A stretch of DNA of 64,000 nt from Lyngbya sp. HA4199-MV5 (lineage in GTDB: Bacteria; Cyanobacteriota; Cyanobacteriia; Leptolyngbyales; Leptolyngbyaceae). Of the stretch, positions 9,270-18,892 are shown in pieces. The number at the start of each line of letters is the position of its first letter. Position 1 is the stretch's first letter. The notes beneath the pieces are model-generated. The model was given only the letters and a program-made list of their open reading frames with translations. It was not told the DNA's origin and did not search any database. Where the stretch lies: positions 62,001 through 126,000 of the forward strand of contig JAHHHL010000011.1 of the NCBI GenBank assembly GCA_019359375.1, written 5' to 3'. Both the position numbers and the translations under genes were made by a program.

Positions 9270-11102
9270 ATGCCAAACGTATTAACTCCTGTTGAGATCA
9301 GTTATCCAGGGCTGGATCGGCTACTGGATGGGCGTTATCAAGTTGTTCAAGTGTTGGCGACTGGCAGTTGGGGGCATACGTATCTTGCACAAGATACCCG
9401 TCGCCCCAGTCAGCCTGAATGTGTCATTCAGCACATAATACCCGTCAACGATGATTCTGCTTATCGGTCAGCTTTGCGGCAGATCTTTGTTCGCGAGGCG
9501 GCAACCCTGGAGCGGTTGGGAGCGCATGAGCAACTACCTACACTGCTTGCCTGTTTTGAGGATGAACAGGGCTTTCATTTAGTGCAGGAGTTGATTAGTG
9601 GTACCCCCTTGAGCGTGGAGTTAGGGTCGCAGCCCTGGCAGGAAGATCAAGTGGTGCAATTGTTGCTGGAATGCCTGGAAGTGCTGGCAGTTGTGCATCA
9701 AGAGTGCTGTCGGCATGGCGACGTGCGACCAGATAATGTGATGAGACGATCGCCAGACGGGACGCTCATCCTGACAAACTTTGGCACCGTGCGCGATAGT
9801 CATTTGTCGCTCATGACGCTACAAGGACTGCCTGCATCCTCAATGATGCCCAATACGCAAGGCTATCAGTCGCCAGAGCAGATACAAGGGCTACCGTGCC
9901 TTGCCAGCGATATCTATGCGGTTGGGTTGATTGGCATTCAAGCGCTGACAGGCAGTTCACCGCTACAGTTGAGCCGTGACGCGCTGACAGGAGAAATTTG
10001 CTGGCAACCCTTTGGTGACACGGCGGGTTCAACATTGCGTCATGGGCTAGTGGCGATACTGAGCCGGATGGTGCGTGCTGACCATACCCAGCGGTATCCC
10101 TCTGCAAAGGAAGCATTGCAGGCACTCCGTCAGCTTGCACAGGCTGTAGCGTCTGGTTCTGTTAGCCAGGAGTCGGCGGAGAAGCCAGCGTCTGCGATCG
10201 CTCCGTTGTTGCCCCTACAAGACTCTTCGCAAGCGCTTGCCCTGAACACGCCCGATCCAGAAACGCTAGCCGATCGATTCTTTAGTCCGGCTGTACAGAT
10301 TGGCGTTGGCATTGGTGCGGTAATGGCAGCAGCGGTTTGTGGCTATGCCTTGCCCCATTTGCTCGATCGCACCTTACTGGGAGACAACGAACAGGATGGT
10401 CAAGCGGTGGCAGACGCAACCCATCGCCAGCAGGCAGGACAACTTCCTAAGCCCGTGTCGGCGGCAGAATCAATCCCCAATCAAACAACCCCTCATGGCA
10501 GTGTGGCTGCACCCAACCGTGACACCCTCATCGCGCAGAGCAATGCACCGATCGCTGCGCAGCAGAGCAATGCACAATCCGCCGATCGCTCAGCACCGCT
10601 TGCCAAACTGGTGGCTCAGCCTGGTAGCGAGTTGATGCAAGCTCAGGGGGCACCGCAAATGATTGATCGATTGTCGTCGATTCCACCCACAGCGCAACCG
10701 TCAGATAACCCGGCAGAAGTTGCGTCGGCTCAATCGCTAAATGATGCCTATGGACGGGCGATCGTCAAAGATTTTGCAGGCGCGATCGAAGCACTCAAAC
10801 AGATTCCGGCAGAAACGTCTGTCTATGCCAAAGCGCAGGAAAAGCTCCGTGAATATCGCGACAAGCAACAAATCCAGGCCGTGAGCTATCTTCAGACAGC
10901 TTACAACCAGGCAGAAAACAAGGCGTTTGATAAAGCGCTAGAGGCGTTAGAGCAAATTTCTTCAGCGACACCCACCTATGCCACAGCACAATTGAAAGTG
11001 CGTGAGTACACCGAAAAACAGCGGGTGCGGGCAGACGTGCTGGCGATGCAGGACTTGAATCCAGGAAGCTATTTGCAAGAAACGAAGGTGGCTGGAAGGT
11101 AA
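9270..11102 (+). CDS. Predicted serine/threonine pseudokinase with C-terminal repeats
   Basis: The first 280 residues or so have the fold of cyanobacterial Hanks-type kinases, but the catalytic motifs are damaged. The glycine loop is LATGSWGHTY, the beta-3 Lys is Gln (CVIQHI where CVVKxL is usual), the DFG Asp is Asn (LTNFGTV), and the catalytic loop is HGDVRPDN. The alpha-C Glu (REAATLERL) remains. Loss of both the ATP-anchoring Lys and the metal-binding Asp predicts no normal phosphotransfer. A Pro/Ser linker, one membrane segment (IGVGIGAVMAAAVCGYAL), a long Gln/Ala-rich stretch and two repeated helical units of about 45 residues follow (YGRAIVKDFAGAIEALKQI and YNQAENKAFDKALEALEQI). The ATG at 9270 is chosen because kinases of this family start about 18 residues before the glycine loop. 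Confidence 0.85.
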   Translation: MPNVLTPVEISYPGLDRLLDGRYQVVQVLATGSWGHTYLAQDTRRPSQPECVIQHIIPVNDDSAYRSALRQIFVREAATLERLGAHEQLPTLLACFEDEQGFHLVQELISGTPLSVELGSQPWQEDQVVQLLLECLEVLAVVHQECCRHGDVRPDNVMRRSPDGTLILTNFGTVRDSHLSLMTLQGLPASSMMPNTQGYQSPEQIQGLPCLASDIYAVGLIGIQALTGSSPLQLSRDALTGEICWQPFGDTAGSTLRHGLVAILSRMVRADHTQRYPSAKEALQALRQLAQAVASGSVSQESAEKPASAIAPLLPLQDSSQALALNTPDPETLADRFFSPAVQIGVGIGAVMAAAVCGYALPHLLDRTLLGDNEQDGQAVADATHRQQAGQLPKPVSAAESIPNQTTPHGSVAAPNRDTLIAQSNAPIAAQQSNAQSADRSAPLAKLVAQPGSELMQAQGAPQMIDRLSSIPPTAQPSDNPAEVASAQSLNDAYGRAIVKDFAGAIEALKQIPAETSVYAKAQEKLREYRDKQQIQAVSYLQTAYNQAENKAFDKALEALEQISSATPTYATAQLKVREYTEKQRVRADVLAMQDLNPGSYLQETKVAGR

Positions 11103-11382
11103 GAGAAGGCAGAGGGCACAGGGCAGGGGGCAGAAGGAGGGGGAGTTTTGAGTTGAACCAGTTGCTAGTTGTTGGTTGTTGATTGTTGGTTGTTAGTGCA
11201 TGAGCCGCTCCTGACTCCTTCTAAAAACTAAAAACCAAAAACTCCTTTGCCTTCTGCCTCCTGCCCTCTGCTTTCTTCCCCAGCCTAATTGTGTGCTGGT
11301 TTATCGCCCGACAACGATCTACTTGCTATGATGCGTCGTGATCGGGTTTGTCTAATTGAGCCACTTACGATTGGAGTAGCTT
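11103..11382. repeat. Intergenic short tandem repeats
   Basis: The gap holds purine-rich AGGGCACAGGGCAGGGGGC repeats, then GTTGTTGGTTGTTG-type units (about 11160-11198), then their pyrimidine-rich counterpart (CTTCTGCCTCCTGCCCTCTG). There is no gene. A promoter for the lipoxygenase probably lies in the last 100 bases. Confidence 0.6.
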
Positions 11383-13290
11383 ATGGGATTCCATGTTTCT
11401 CCGACTGAGCAGCAGGGGCACTATCGCTATGATCCCACTGCCCTTGATCAACAGGGACCTGCTCGTCTCTTTCCCCACGCTGGCGAAGATGGTGTCTGGC
11501 GCTACGTGCTGACTCAACTGCGCCACAATTTGCTAGCTGAGGGGCAGTTATCCGAACCGTTGAGTTTAGTGCTGCACCAGCTTGAGGAAACGCACCAGAC
11601 AGCGGCGAAGGCATGGGCACAACTTGCCACACTGCTGGTGGATTTTAAGGTGTTGCAATCGGGTTGGTTTAACGCCAACCTACCGCCTAACGAGCAGTTT
11701 GATACTGCGTTTGTGCGTGAACGACGCACGATGACGACGATACTCCTGGCTGCGAAAATGGCGGCTAAGCTTCATGCAGACACGGTAGCGCGTCGATCGC
11801 AGTTCTATCAAGTGCTGGAAGATTTAGGGCGCATACGTCCTGTCGTGAGTCACATTCTTGAGCGTGACGGTGGGTTGAGCGATCGTGAGTTTGCCCGTCA
11901 GCGGATAGCAGGACAAAATCCGATGATGCTGCGCCAGATCCAGCAGGCGGATCAACCGCTTCTGCAAACGTGGGCAGAGCATGTGATTGGAGAGAGTTCT
12001 GTTGACCTTATTCAGGCAGCAGCGGCAAACCGCCTGTTTGTGGCAGATTACCCGCTGTTGGCACAACTGACTCCCGCTGATTTGCAGGCTGGGCGCTATG
12101 TGGGTAGCCCGATCGCGGTGTTCCATTGTACCGATACGGGGCTGGAGCCTGTGCTGATTCAGGTGGAACCCGGCAGATTGGTAACACCAACCCAAACCGA
12201 GGTCGATCGCTGGATGCAGGCAAAGCTCTTTGTGCAGACGGCAGATGTCACCTATCACGAATTGATTGTGCATCTCTGCGATACCCATCTGGCAATGGAG
12301 GCGTTTGCGATCGCCACGCCACGTCAGTTGCCCAAAACCCATCCCGTGTATCGCCTGCTGCGTCCCCATTTTCGGTTTCTACTGGCGATTAATACGCGGG
12401 GCAACACGATTTTGTTAGGGGAAGGAGCGGCGATCGATAGCCTGCTGGCACCTACGCGTGCGGCTTCACTGAACATTATCAATCAGGCGTACCGAGCGCG
12501 ATCGTTTCAGGATTACGCCTTGCCTACAGTCATTGCTCAGCGCGGGCTTGCATCAGAGGCGCTGCCAGAGTTTCCGTATCGGGATGATGCGCTGCTGCTG
12601 TGGGAGGCGATCGATCGCTATGTCACCCAGTTTTTGCAGCGCTACTATCCAGACGATCAGGCGGTTCGGCAAGACCCTTACCTGCAAGCCTGGGCAGCAG
12701 AATTGGGCGCTCCGTTGAACTCTCGCCCGTCAGGTGAATTTCCACAAGCGCCTTCATGGTTGCCGTCTGACTGGCTGCAACAAACCAAACTCACCCCCGA
12801 TCCACTGCCAACCTACCCACGCGTGCCAGGATTTCCACCAGCGGTAGGGGCAGAAAGTGGCTCACTCACCAGCGTGCAGCAGTTGATCAACATCGCCACG
12901 CAGGTCATTTTTACCTGCGGACCGCAACACGCCGCTGTTAATTTCAGCCAGTTTGATTATGTGGGCTATACCCCGAATGCTCCGCTTGCCCTCTATAGCC
13001 GCCCAGATACAGCCTCTTCATTGCCGCAACTCCTACCAAACGCTGACCAAGATCTCGCTCAAATGGAACTCTCGTTTGCTCTGAGCGGCATTCGATGGGG
13101 CACCTTGGGCAGCTCAGAGTTGATGCAGTTTGTAGATGCGGGCGATCGTCAGGCGCTGGCTCAATTTCAGGCAGATCTGACCGCGATCGAAGTTAAAATC
13201 AACGACCGGAACCAGCAGCGACTCGCCGAGAGCGGGGTAGAGTATCCGTATCTGTTGCCGTCGAGAATTCCGAATAGCATCAATATCTAG
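11383..13290 (+). CDS. Lipoxygenase
   Basis: A non-haem iron dioxygenase that peroxidises polyunsaturated fatty acids to oxylipins. All five iron ligands of the family are visible. Two His come from the helix HELIVHLCDTH (the second and third His). His and Asn come from QHAAVNFSQF, and the carboxylate comes from the C-terminal Ile of ...NSINI. The conserved IATPRQLPKTHPVYRLLRPH segment also matches. At 635 residues it is a catalytic-domain-sized cyanobacterial form; no PLAT domain is evident and there is no signal peptide, so it probably acts in the cytoplasm or at a membrane surface. Regiospecificity cannot be read from sequence here. Neighbours (pseudokinase, polysaccharide export) give no clear pathway. 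Confidence 0.93.
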   Translation: MGFHVSPTEQQGHYRYDPTALDQQGPARLFPHAGEDGVWRYVLTQLRHNLLAEGQLSEPLSLVLHQLEETHQTAAKAWAQLATLLVDFKVLQSGWFNANLPPNEQFDTAFVRERRTMTTILLAAKMAAKLHADTVARRSQFYQVLEDLGRIRPVVSHILERDGGLSDREFARQRIAGQNPMMLRQIQQADQPLLQTWAEHVIGESSVDLIQAAAANRLFVADYPLLAQLTPADLQAGRYVGSPIAVFHCTDTGLEPVLIQVEPGRLVTPTQTEVDRWMQAKLFVQTADVTYHELIVHLCDTHLAMEAFAIATPRQLPKTHPVYRLLRPHFRFLLAINTRGNTILLGEGAAIDSLLAPTRAASLNIINQAYRARSFQDYALPTVIAQRGLASEALPEFPYRDDALLLWEAIDRYVTQFLQRYYPDDQAVRQDPYLQAWAAELGAPLNSRPSGEFPQAPSWLPSDWLQQTKLTPDPLPTYPRVPGFPPAVGAESGSLTSVQQLINIATQVIFTCGPQHAAVNFSQFDYVGYTPNAPLALYSRPDTASSLPQLLPNADQDLAQMELSFALSGIRWGTLGSSELMQFVDAGDRQALAQFQADLTAIEVKINDRNQQRLAESGVEYPYLLPSRIPNSINI

Positions 13291-13492
13291 TTGTTGGTTT
13301 TTAGTTGTTGGTTGTTGGAAGGGCGGAAGGCAGAAGGCAAGGAAGTTTTTGGTTGTTGGTTGTTAGTTTTTAGAAGGAGTCAGAAACAGCTTCTGCACGC
13401 ATAACCTTTCTGGTACGCCCACTTCTAACCTGCCCAAAGGCTTTAGGGTTTGACAACTAACAACCAACAACCAACAACTAACAACTCCTCTA
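13290..13492. repeat. Facing short tandem repeats
   Basis: GTTGTTGGTTTTTAGTTGTTG units (about 13290-13372) are followed about 80 bases later by their complement, ACAACTAACAACCAACAACC (about 13453-13487). The two blocks could pair as a long imperfect stem. The second block runs up to the OPX gene and is responsible for a spurious Asn/Thr-rich N-terminal extension of that frame. Confidence 0.65.
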
Positions 13493-13506
13493 CCTCTCCC
13501 AGTTCA

Positions 13507-14598
13507 ATGCACGTTCAACAGGCAGTTCTTTCAATCTTTACGGCGTTTGCGATCGCGACTGGGTTTGCGTTCCCTGTGTCTGCCTTGCCGCTATCACCGG
13601 GCGATCGGGTGCGGGTGCTAACACCGATGGATGATGAGTTGCCAACCGATAGCCGCTTTCGGCTTAGTGGAGTGTATGAGGTGAATCTGGATGGCACGCT
13701 GCAAATTCCGTTTTTAGAGCCACAGCCTGCGATCGGGTTAGAAGCGTCTGAGGTGCAAAAAAAACTGGCGGAGGCGTTAGTTAACAAAGGGTTCTTTCGC
13801 CAGGAAACGCTGGAGTTAAGCGTGAGTGTGGTGTCGTGGGCACCCGTACAGGTCACGGTGATGGGGGAAACGTTTCGTCCGGGGCGCGTATTGGTTAACG
13901 CCACAACCGGCAGTGAACAGCGGGAGGAACCGCGATCGTCCCTTGCTACTGATGTGGTGAGTGGCAGCTATGCACCCGATCGCTATCTCAGTGCGGCGAT
14001 TCGCAATGCGGGTGGCTTAAAGCCTGCGGCGGATCTGCAACACATTCGTCTGGTGCGCGGCAAGCAGGAAAAAACCGTTGATCTATCTGGCATTCTGACG
14101 GGTAAAGCCGTTCCCGATTTGCCGCTGATTGCGGGTGATCAGGTCATCGTGCCAACCTTAAGCTATAGCCAAAATGCCCTGGTGCGTCCATCACAGCTTA
14201 CGCCAGCCGAAATCCCGGTCTTTTTAGCTAATCAAACGGTGCCGAATGCGCCTAATATCAGCAAAGGCGGACAGGTGGTGATGTTTGCCTATGGGTCTCG
14301 TCTTTCGCAGGCGACGATCGTGGCAGGCTGTGCAGGCGGCACCCAGAGAACCAACGCTAGACGGCGGGTTGTGCTGGTACAAACCGATCAACTGACTGGC
14401 AAAACGACGGTTTTGGAACGCCCGGTGGAGCGTTTGCTCAAGCGATCGGACGACGATACCGAAAATCCTTTCCTGATGCCGCAAGATGGGGTAGTTTGCT
14501 ACGATTCAACTGTCACGAATCTTGCCAGCATCTTCCGCTTTATTACTGATATTGCCAGTCCGTTCTTCTTAATCCACAGGTTGTTTCGGGATGAATGA
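13507..14598 (+). CDS. Polysaccharide export (OPX/Wza-type) protein
   Basis: A periplasmic/outer-membrane protein with a signal peptide (MHVQQAVLSIFTAFAIATGF). The poly-export domain starts at LSPGDRVRVLTPMD, and SLBB-like units follow (VQVTVMGETFRPGRVLVN and HIRLVRGKQEKTVDLSGI). OPX proteins form the outer-membrane exit channel for extracellular polysaccharide. The ATG at 13507 is chosen because the frame upstream (from 13450) translates a short tandem repeat. It overlaps the next gene by 8 bases, so the two are translationally coupled and probably work as one export unit. Confidence 0.88.
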   Translation: MHVQQAVLSIFTAFAIATGFAFPVSALPLSPGDRVRVLTPMDDELPTDSRFRLSGVYEVNLDGTLQIPFLEPQPAIGLEASEVQKKLAEALVNKGFFRQETLELSVSVVSWAPVQVTVMGETFRPGRVLVNATTGSEQREEPRSSLATDVVSGSYAPDRYLSAAIRNAGGLKPAADLQHIRLVRGKQEKTVDLSGILTGKAVPDLPLIAGDQVIVPTLSYSQNALVRPSQLTPAEIPVFLANQTVPNAPNISKGGQVVMFAYGSRLSQATIVAGCAGGTQRTNARRRVVLVQTDQLTGKTTVLERPVERLLKRSDDDTENPFLMPQDGVVCYDSTVTNLASIFRFITDIASPFFLIHRLFRDE

Positions 14599-16003
14599 GT
14601 TTCCTCAACTTTCCCAATCGGCATCATTGTCAGCAGTAGACCGGGGGCGTGGGCTGCGGTACCTGGCGATCGCGGCAGCGCTCAATGCAGCCGTCTGGGG
14701 GCTAGCGCTTTACCTGGTGAAAGATTCACCGCGCCTCTACACCAGCTTGTATTCGATTGTGTTACCGGAACAAATCAGTCGTGCTAAAGAGAGTGGGTCT
14801 GATCGGACCGTGACTGAGCCTCCTCCCGCGCCGATGGACGGCACCCGTGAAACGGTGAAAGCTAGCTACAAGCTGATCGCTACGACGGATGAAGTGCGGC
14901 GATCGGCAGCGAACAAACTTGGCATGACTCCCTCGCAGTTTGGGTTTCCCTCGGTTGAGGGGGGCAAAGGCACCGCGCTCATAAATTTTGGCATTGCTGG
15001 GTCAACGCCAGAGGAAGCGCAAAAAAAGGCTCAGGCGTTGTATGAAGCGTTTCAAGAACGGTTGATCCAACTGCGGTTACAGCAATCAGCCGAAGTGGAT
15101 GCCGGGTTTGAAAGCTCGCTAGGCGTAGTGCGTAAAAAGCTGGAAACGGCTCAGCTACGCCTTTCTGATTATAAAGTGCGCTCTGGGTTAGCGTCGAACG
15201 AGCAAATTGATCAGCTTGCTAACAACATTGAAGCGCTCCGGCGGCAACGGGTAGAAGCGCTCGCCCAGCAACGCGATGCAGTCACGCGATCGCAGCAACT
15301 AGCGAGCCGCTTGAATCTGTCCTCTCAAATGGCAACAGAAGCATTTACGCTGCGTGCTGATCCGTTGTTTCAGGAATATCTACGCGCCTACAGCGAAGCT
15401 ACGGCTCGTCTGGCTGATGTGTCGGCAAAGTTTGGCGCAAAACATCCCGTGGTTGTACAGGCAACGACCAGTCAAGCGACGGCTGAAGGCGCTCTGCAAA
15501 GCCGTGGGCAAATGCTTTTGGGGCATCCCACTGACCTGAGCACGATCGCCCGCCTCAACACAGGCAGTAGTGCCCAGGGCAGTACCCCCCGTGATCTGCT
15601 CTTCAAAGATGTCGTGACCAATGATGTGGATCAGCGTGGATTGGTAGCGCGTGTGCAAGAACTCGATCGTCAGCTAGAGCAGCTAGAGCAACGGCTGAGC
15701 GTGTTATCGCAGCGCAGTTCTACCCTGGATGCGCTTAACCGCGATGTCCAGATCGCTCAAGCCATTTTTTCTTCTACCTTAGCGGGGTTACAGGTCGATA
15801 AAGGTGATATTTTCGGGTCTTACCCGCCCGTTCAACTCATTGCCGAACCAAACCTGCCGACAACTGCCACCATTCCGCGTCGTCAGCCCCTTTTTATCGC
15901 GGCATCTTTGCTCTCGCTGCTGATTGTGGCTGGGCTGCTAGTGGCGTGGCTGCGTCAAACTTCGTCAGTGACTAAGTGGCGGTGGAGTGGCTTTAAGCAG
16001 TAG
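14591..16003 (+). CDS. Wzz/GumC-type polysaccharide co-polymerase
   Basis: A 470-residue inner-membrane protein with one hydrophobic segment near the N-terminus (LAIAAALNAAVWGLALYLV) and one at the C-terminus (LFIAASLLSLLIVAGLLVAWL). Between them is a long periplasmic coiled-coil region (roughly 160-400). This two-membrane-helix plan with the preceding OPX gene identifies a chain-length determinant of the polysaccharide co-polymerase type. There is no cytoplasmic tyrosine-kinase domain. It starts inside the end of the OPX gene. Confidence 0.85.
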   Translation: MNEFPQLSQSASLSAVDRGRGLRYLAIAAALNAAVWGLALYLVKDSPRLYTSLYSIVLPEQISRAKESGSDRTVTEPPPAPMDGTRETVKASYKLIATTDEVRRSAANKLGMTPSQFGFPSVEGGKGTALINFGIAGSTPEEAQKKAQALYEAFQERLIQLRLQQSAEVDAGFESSLGVVRKKLETAQLRLSDYKVRSGLASNEQIDQLANNIEALRRQRVEALAQQRDAVTRSQQLASRLNLSSQMATEAFTLRADPLFQEYLRAYSEATARLADVSAKFGAKHPVVVQATTSQATAEGALQSRGQMLLGHPTDLSTIARLNTGSSAQGSTPRDLLFKDVVTNDVDQRGLVARVQELDRQLEQLEQRLSVLSQRSSTLDALNRDVQIAQAIFSSTLAGLQVDKGDIFGSYPPVQLIAEPNLPTTATIPRRQPLFIAASLLSLLIVAGLLVAWLRQTSSVTKWRWSGFKQ

Positions 16004-16032
16004 GAGATTTCTAGCCAACAAAAAACCCCGTA

Positions 16033-16092
16033 GGGGCAGGTTTGACCCGAACGCGATCGGCTAAAGGCAACGACGCTGGCAAAACCTGCCCC
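16033..16092. repeat. Inverted repeat after the polysaccharide export genes
   Basis: GGGGCAGGTTT (16033-16043) pairs with AAACCTGCCCC (16082-16092) across a 38-base loop, with further pairing of TAGGGGC and GCCCCCG outside. It begins 30 bases after the stop codon and might aid termination; the sequence resembles dispersed GTAGGGGCAGG palindromes of cyanobacteria. Confidence 0.55.
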
Positions 16093-16252
16093 CGACCAAG
16101 CGGTACCTTCTTTCTTGAAAATCTCCTGGCAACCGCTGTGTACGAGCCTGTGCCCTTTCATCCTTCCCCTTTCTCCTTTTGACTTCTAGCAGCTGACTTC
16201 TCAAACAACTCAGCCCGTCAACACTCTCGTATCACGTCTCTGGAGCAACCGC

Positions 16253-16735
16253 ATGGCAAAGATGCAGCAACCGTTACCCTGGATCGCTAACGAATCCGAT
16301 GCGTTCATCTCCATGACTCACGAAGGGAAAGTGGTTGGGTTTTGCCAACCTGCCTATGCACGCCATGTGGTGAAGCAGTTAAATGAGGCAGAGCAGGTGT
16401 ATAAAGCACTGGAGTTGGCTTGTTATGATTTGACGGCGCGATCGGGTGGTAGCACTGCCAGCGTTGGTGACATGGTGCAGTTGTATTTGAGCAAAGCTAC
16501 ACATCCCAAAAGTGGCACGGCCGCGATCGCCATGCTGTTGCAGCAGCGTCAGGAAGATTTGGACTTAACAGATGCAGAGTTTGCTAAATTCTGCGATACA
16601 TTCCGGCTTTCTCGTGCCGAACTTCAGGCGATTTATCTGGGTGAAGATATCGAAAGCACTCAACTGAGCCCGCTGTCACGCATCTTGGGGCTCAGCATGG
16701 ATGCATTAATTGATGTGTGGCGGGGAGGAGAGTAG
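16253..16735 (+). CDS. Conserved cyanobacterial hypothetical protein
   Basis: A 160-residue soluble acidic protein. The centre (ACYDLTARSGGSTASVGDM) and the C-terminal half (LTDAEFAKFCDTFRLSRAELQAIYLGEDI, then LSRILGLSMDALIDVW) look like packed helices. The latter resembles an XRE-like helix-turn-helix with a poor recognition helix, so DNA binding is only a possibility. No signal or membrane segment is present. The ATG at 16253 is the only reasonable start. Confidence 0.7.
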   Translation: MAKMQQPLPWIANESDAFISMTHEGKVVGFCQPAYARHVVKQLNEAEQVYKALELACYDLTARSGGSTASVGDMVQLYLSKATHPKSGTAAIAMLLQQRQEDLDLTDAEFAKFCDTFRLSRAELQAIYLGEDIESTQLSPLSRILGLSMDALIDVWRGGE

Positions 16736-16785
16736 GGGATAGGGAACAGGGGACAGGGGATAGGGAATAGGGGACAGAAACGAGC
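16735..16785. repeat. Short tandem repeat (GGGGATA/GGGGACA)
   Basis: Units of GGGGATAGGGAACAGGGGAC run directly from the stop codon of the preceding gene. They belong to the same purine-rich STRR family found at 20183-20240 and inside recG. Confidence 0.75.
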
Positions 16786-16957
16786 TTCGGAGAGCAGTCG
16801 GTAGGGAGCGGCAAGAGGTAAACCACGCTTATATGCTGTCAACTGTTTCATGGGTAACTGATGACTGCTAACTGACAACTGACAACTGCTTTGCGCCAAA
16901 ACTTAACCTGAAGCCAACCTTCCAATTAACTTCCCTTGAGATAGAGGTTTTAGTGTG

Positions 16958-17620
16958 ATGGTAATCTCCATCACATGCCTACGCTCTATGCTGCAAGCCT
17001 ACGCCTCTAGAGAAATTTCCCAGCCTGATCTGCGCCAATTTTTGGAAGAACTCTATCAGGGGCGCGATCTGACTTCGTTTCAGTCTGGTCAGTCCATTCT
17101 GATGAATCCGCAGGTGGTTTGGGTGGTCTGTCGTGGGGTGGTGCAGTTAAGCACCTTGTACCAAAGTGGTGATGAAGCACTCTTAGGTTTAGCGGGACCT
17201 TCGATGCCCTTTGGCTTACCGCTGACGTTGATTTACCCCTATCAGGCGACGGCGCTGTCAGATGTCGATTTGATGGCTCTCACCAGTGCTGAAATCGACC
17301 AATCCCCAGCACTAGCGCAAGAAATTGGTCGCCATACAGTGCGTCGGCTGCGGCAAACAGAAGCGATGCTGGCGATGGCTGGCTATCGGCGCGTGGAAGA
17401 TCGACTGCGCCAATTGCTGCTGTTGTTGCAGATGGAGGTTGGGCAACCAGTCGCTGAAGGCACTCGCATTAGCGTGCGGCTAACCCATCAACATCTGGCA
17501 AGCGCGATCGGCACCACTCGCGTCACCGTCACCCGGTTGTTGGGGCAACTGCGGAGCGAAGGACGACTGATTGTGGATGCTAATCGCCACTTGATTCTGC
17601 CAGTCGGCGTGGCGCTATAG
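16958..17620 (+). CDS. Crp/Fnr-family transcription regulator
   Basis: About 220 residues with an N-terminal cyclic-nucleotide-binding-like beta barrel (FQSGQSILMNPQVVWVVCRG) and a C-terminal winged helix. The HTH is LTHQHLASAIGTTRVTVTRL, with the recognition helix TTRVTVTRLLGQL matching the Crp/NtcA pattern. The sensor domain lacks an obvious cAMP-binding RxS motif, so the signal is unknown. The start is ambiguous: ATG 16958 has AGAGG upstream, while ATG 16988 is also possible. The gene is convergent with the RlpA-like gene; the two stop codons (TAG 17618-17620 and the complement at 17615-17617) abut. Confidence 0.85.
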   Translation: MVISITCLRSMLQAYASREISQPDLRQFLEELYQGRDLTSFQSGQSILMNPQVVWVVCRGVVQLSTLYQSGDEALLGLAGPSMPFGLPLTLIYPYQATALSDVDLMALTSAEIDQSPALAQEIGRHTVRRLRQTEAMLAMAGYRRVEDRLRQLLLLLQMEVGQPVAEGTRISVRLTHQHLASAIGTTRVTVTRLLGQLRSEGRLIVDANRHLILPVGVAL

Positions 17621-18892
17621 CCGTTGAGCGATCGCCTGACTTGATGCCATCGGTGGTTTAGTTGTCTGCATAATCTCCGCTTTGATGGTGACAACACCTA
17701 CCGTTTCGCTACCCAGGCAACGGGCGGCTTCCCGCGACAGATCCAGCGTCCGGTTTTCAAAGTAGGGACCCCGATCGTTCACCCGTACAATCACTGTCTT
17801 GCCGTTCTCGACGTTGACGACTTTGAGGAACGTGTTGAAGGGCAGTGACGGATGAGCAGCAGTGAGGTCGTTTTGGTTAAACGTTTCTCCGGTTGCCGTT
17901 TGTCGTCCGTGAAAATAGGGACCATACCAGGACGCGAGCCCAGAGATGTACTCTCCCGTTGCCTGTAGTCCATACATTCTTGCCTGAGCATCCGCAAGGG
18001 GGAGGGGTGGTTGGGCAACAGCCGTGCGCAGATCATTGATCCATTGAATTGCCAGCATTTCAGGAGTGCAGCCCCACTGAGCAGCAACTTGCTGGTCAAC
18101 CGTAAAAAGCACACGATCGCCGAGTTGCCCGACCGGAACCCCATCAACAATACCTGGCTGAAGCTGCTGCAACGGTGGTCTGACATCACGCAGCACTTGC
18201 TCAAGCCGATGCGCGATGTCGGTTGCCTGCTGCTGTTTGGGGGCAGCGCTCACGACATGCCCTTTCACCTCGACCTGAAAAAGAGGTTGAATCGAGACTG
18301 GCTTGCCCGGTTGACGATCGGTCATGAACGTTTGTTTTTGAGCAAGCGGCAGACATTGACTAAAGCCCACCCCTGCCGTGTCTCCATGATGTGTTCTTGC
18401 CGCTGCTAGTTGCGTTGGATCAACCTGTGTAACAACCACCGGGGGAGCATGATGGCTTGTAGTCAGTTTTTGAAATCCGGAGAGCAGACCTTTGAAGGCA
18501 CCGAGAAAGCCAAGCGGTGGCAGGGGTACGTCTGCCTGAGGCAGTAGCGCTGAGGCTAACAAAACGGTTGGAAACGGCTGCGTTGTCGATCTAAAAACGC
18601 CTTTGGATGCTGAGTCGGCAACCGCAATAGGGCGGCGATCGTGGATCATTGGTAAAAGTCCACTCTGAGAGCCGCTCACCTGAGTGGTAGTCTGGGTTGG
18701 CAAAATATTTGCCAGGTAAGAGGGTACACGCAGCAGGTCTTGGCTAGACGAGAAAAAGCAGTTTACCCAAGATGCAACCCATACAAGTCCGAAAATTGGC
18801 ATGAATAAGTTTGGTAAATGGTAGTAAGCACTACAAAGTGACAAACAGTACTCCATCATACCCTTCACGAAACCTTTAAATCTCCATCTCAA
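17615..18892 (-). CDS. RlpA-like septal ring protein (double-psi beta-barrel)
   Basis: A 425-residue protein with a hydrophobic N-terminal segment (LFMPIFGLVWVASWVNCFF), a long divergent middle and a C-terminal RlpA domain. The RlpA domain (about 315-410) shows SGLASWYGPYFHGRQTATGE, the LPFNTFLKVVN strand and VNDRGPYFENRTLDLS. RlpA proteins are periplasmic lytic transglycosylases or wall-binding proteins that act on denuded glycan. The Asp of VNDRGPY and the His of YFHGR, important for lytic activity in the family, are present. It converges with the Crp-family gene. Confidence 0.85.
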   Translation of the reverse strand: MRWRFKGFVKGMMEYCLSLCSAYYHLPNLFMPIFGLVWVASWVNCFFSSSQDLLRVPSYLANILPTQTTTQVSGSQSGLLPMIHDRRPIAVADSASKGVFRSTTQPFPTVLLASALLPQADVPLPPLGFLGAFKGLLSGFQKLTTSHHAPPVVVTQVDPTQLAAARTHHGDTAGVGFSQCLPLAQKQTFMTDRQPGKPVSIQPLFQVEVKGHVVSAAPKQQQATDIAHRLEQVLRDVRPPLQQLQPGIVDGVPVGQLGDRVLFTVDQQVAAQWGCTPEMLAIQWINDLRTAVAQPPLPLADAQARMYGLQATGEYISGLASWYGPYFHGRQTATGETFNQNDLTAAHPSLPFNTFLKVVNVENGKTVIVRVNDRGPYFENRTLDLSREAARCLGSETVGVVTIKAEIMQTTKPPMASSQAIAQRL

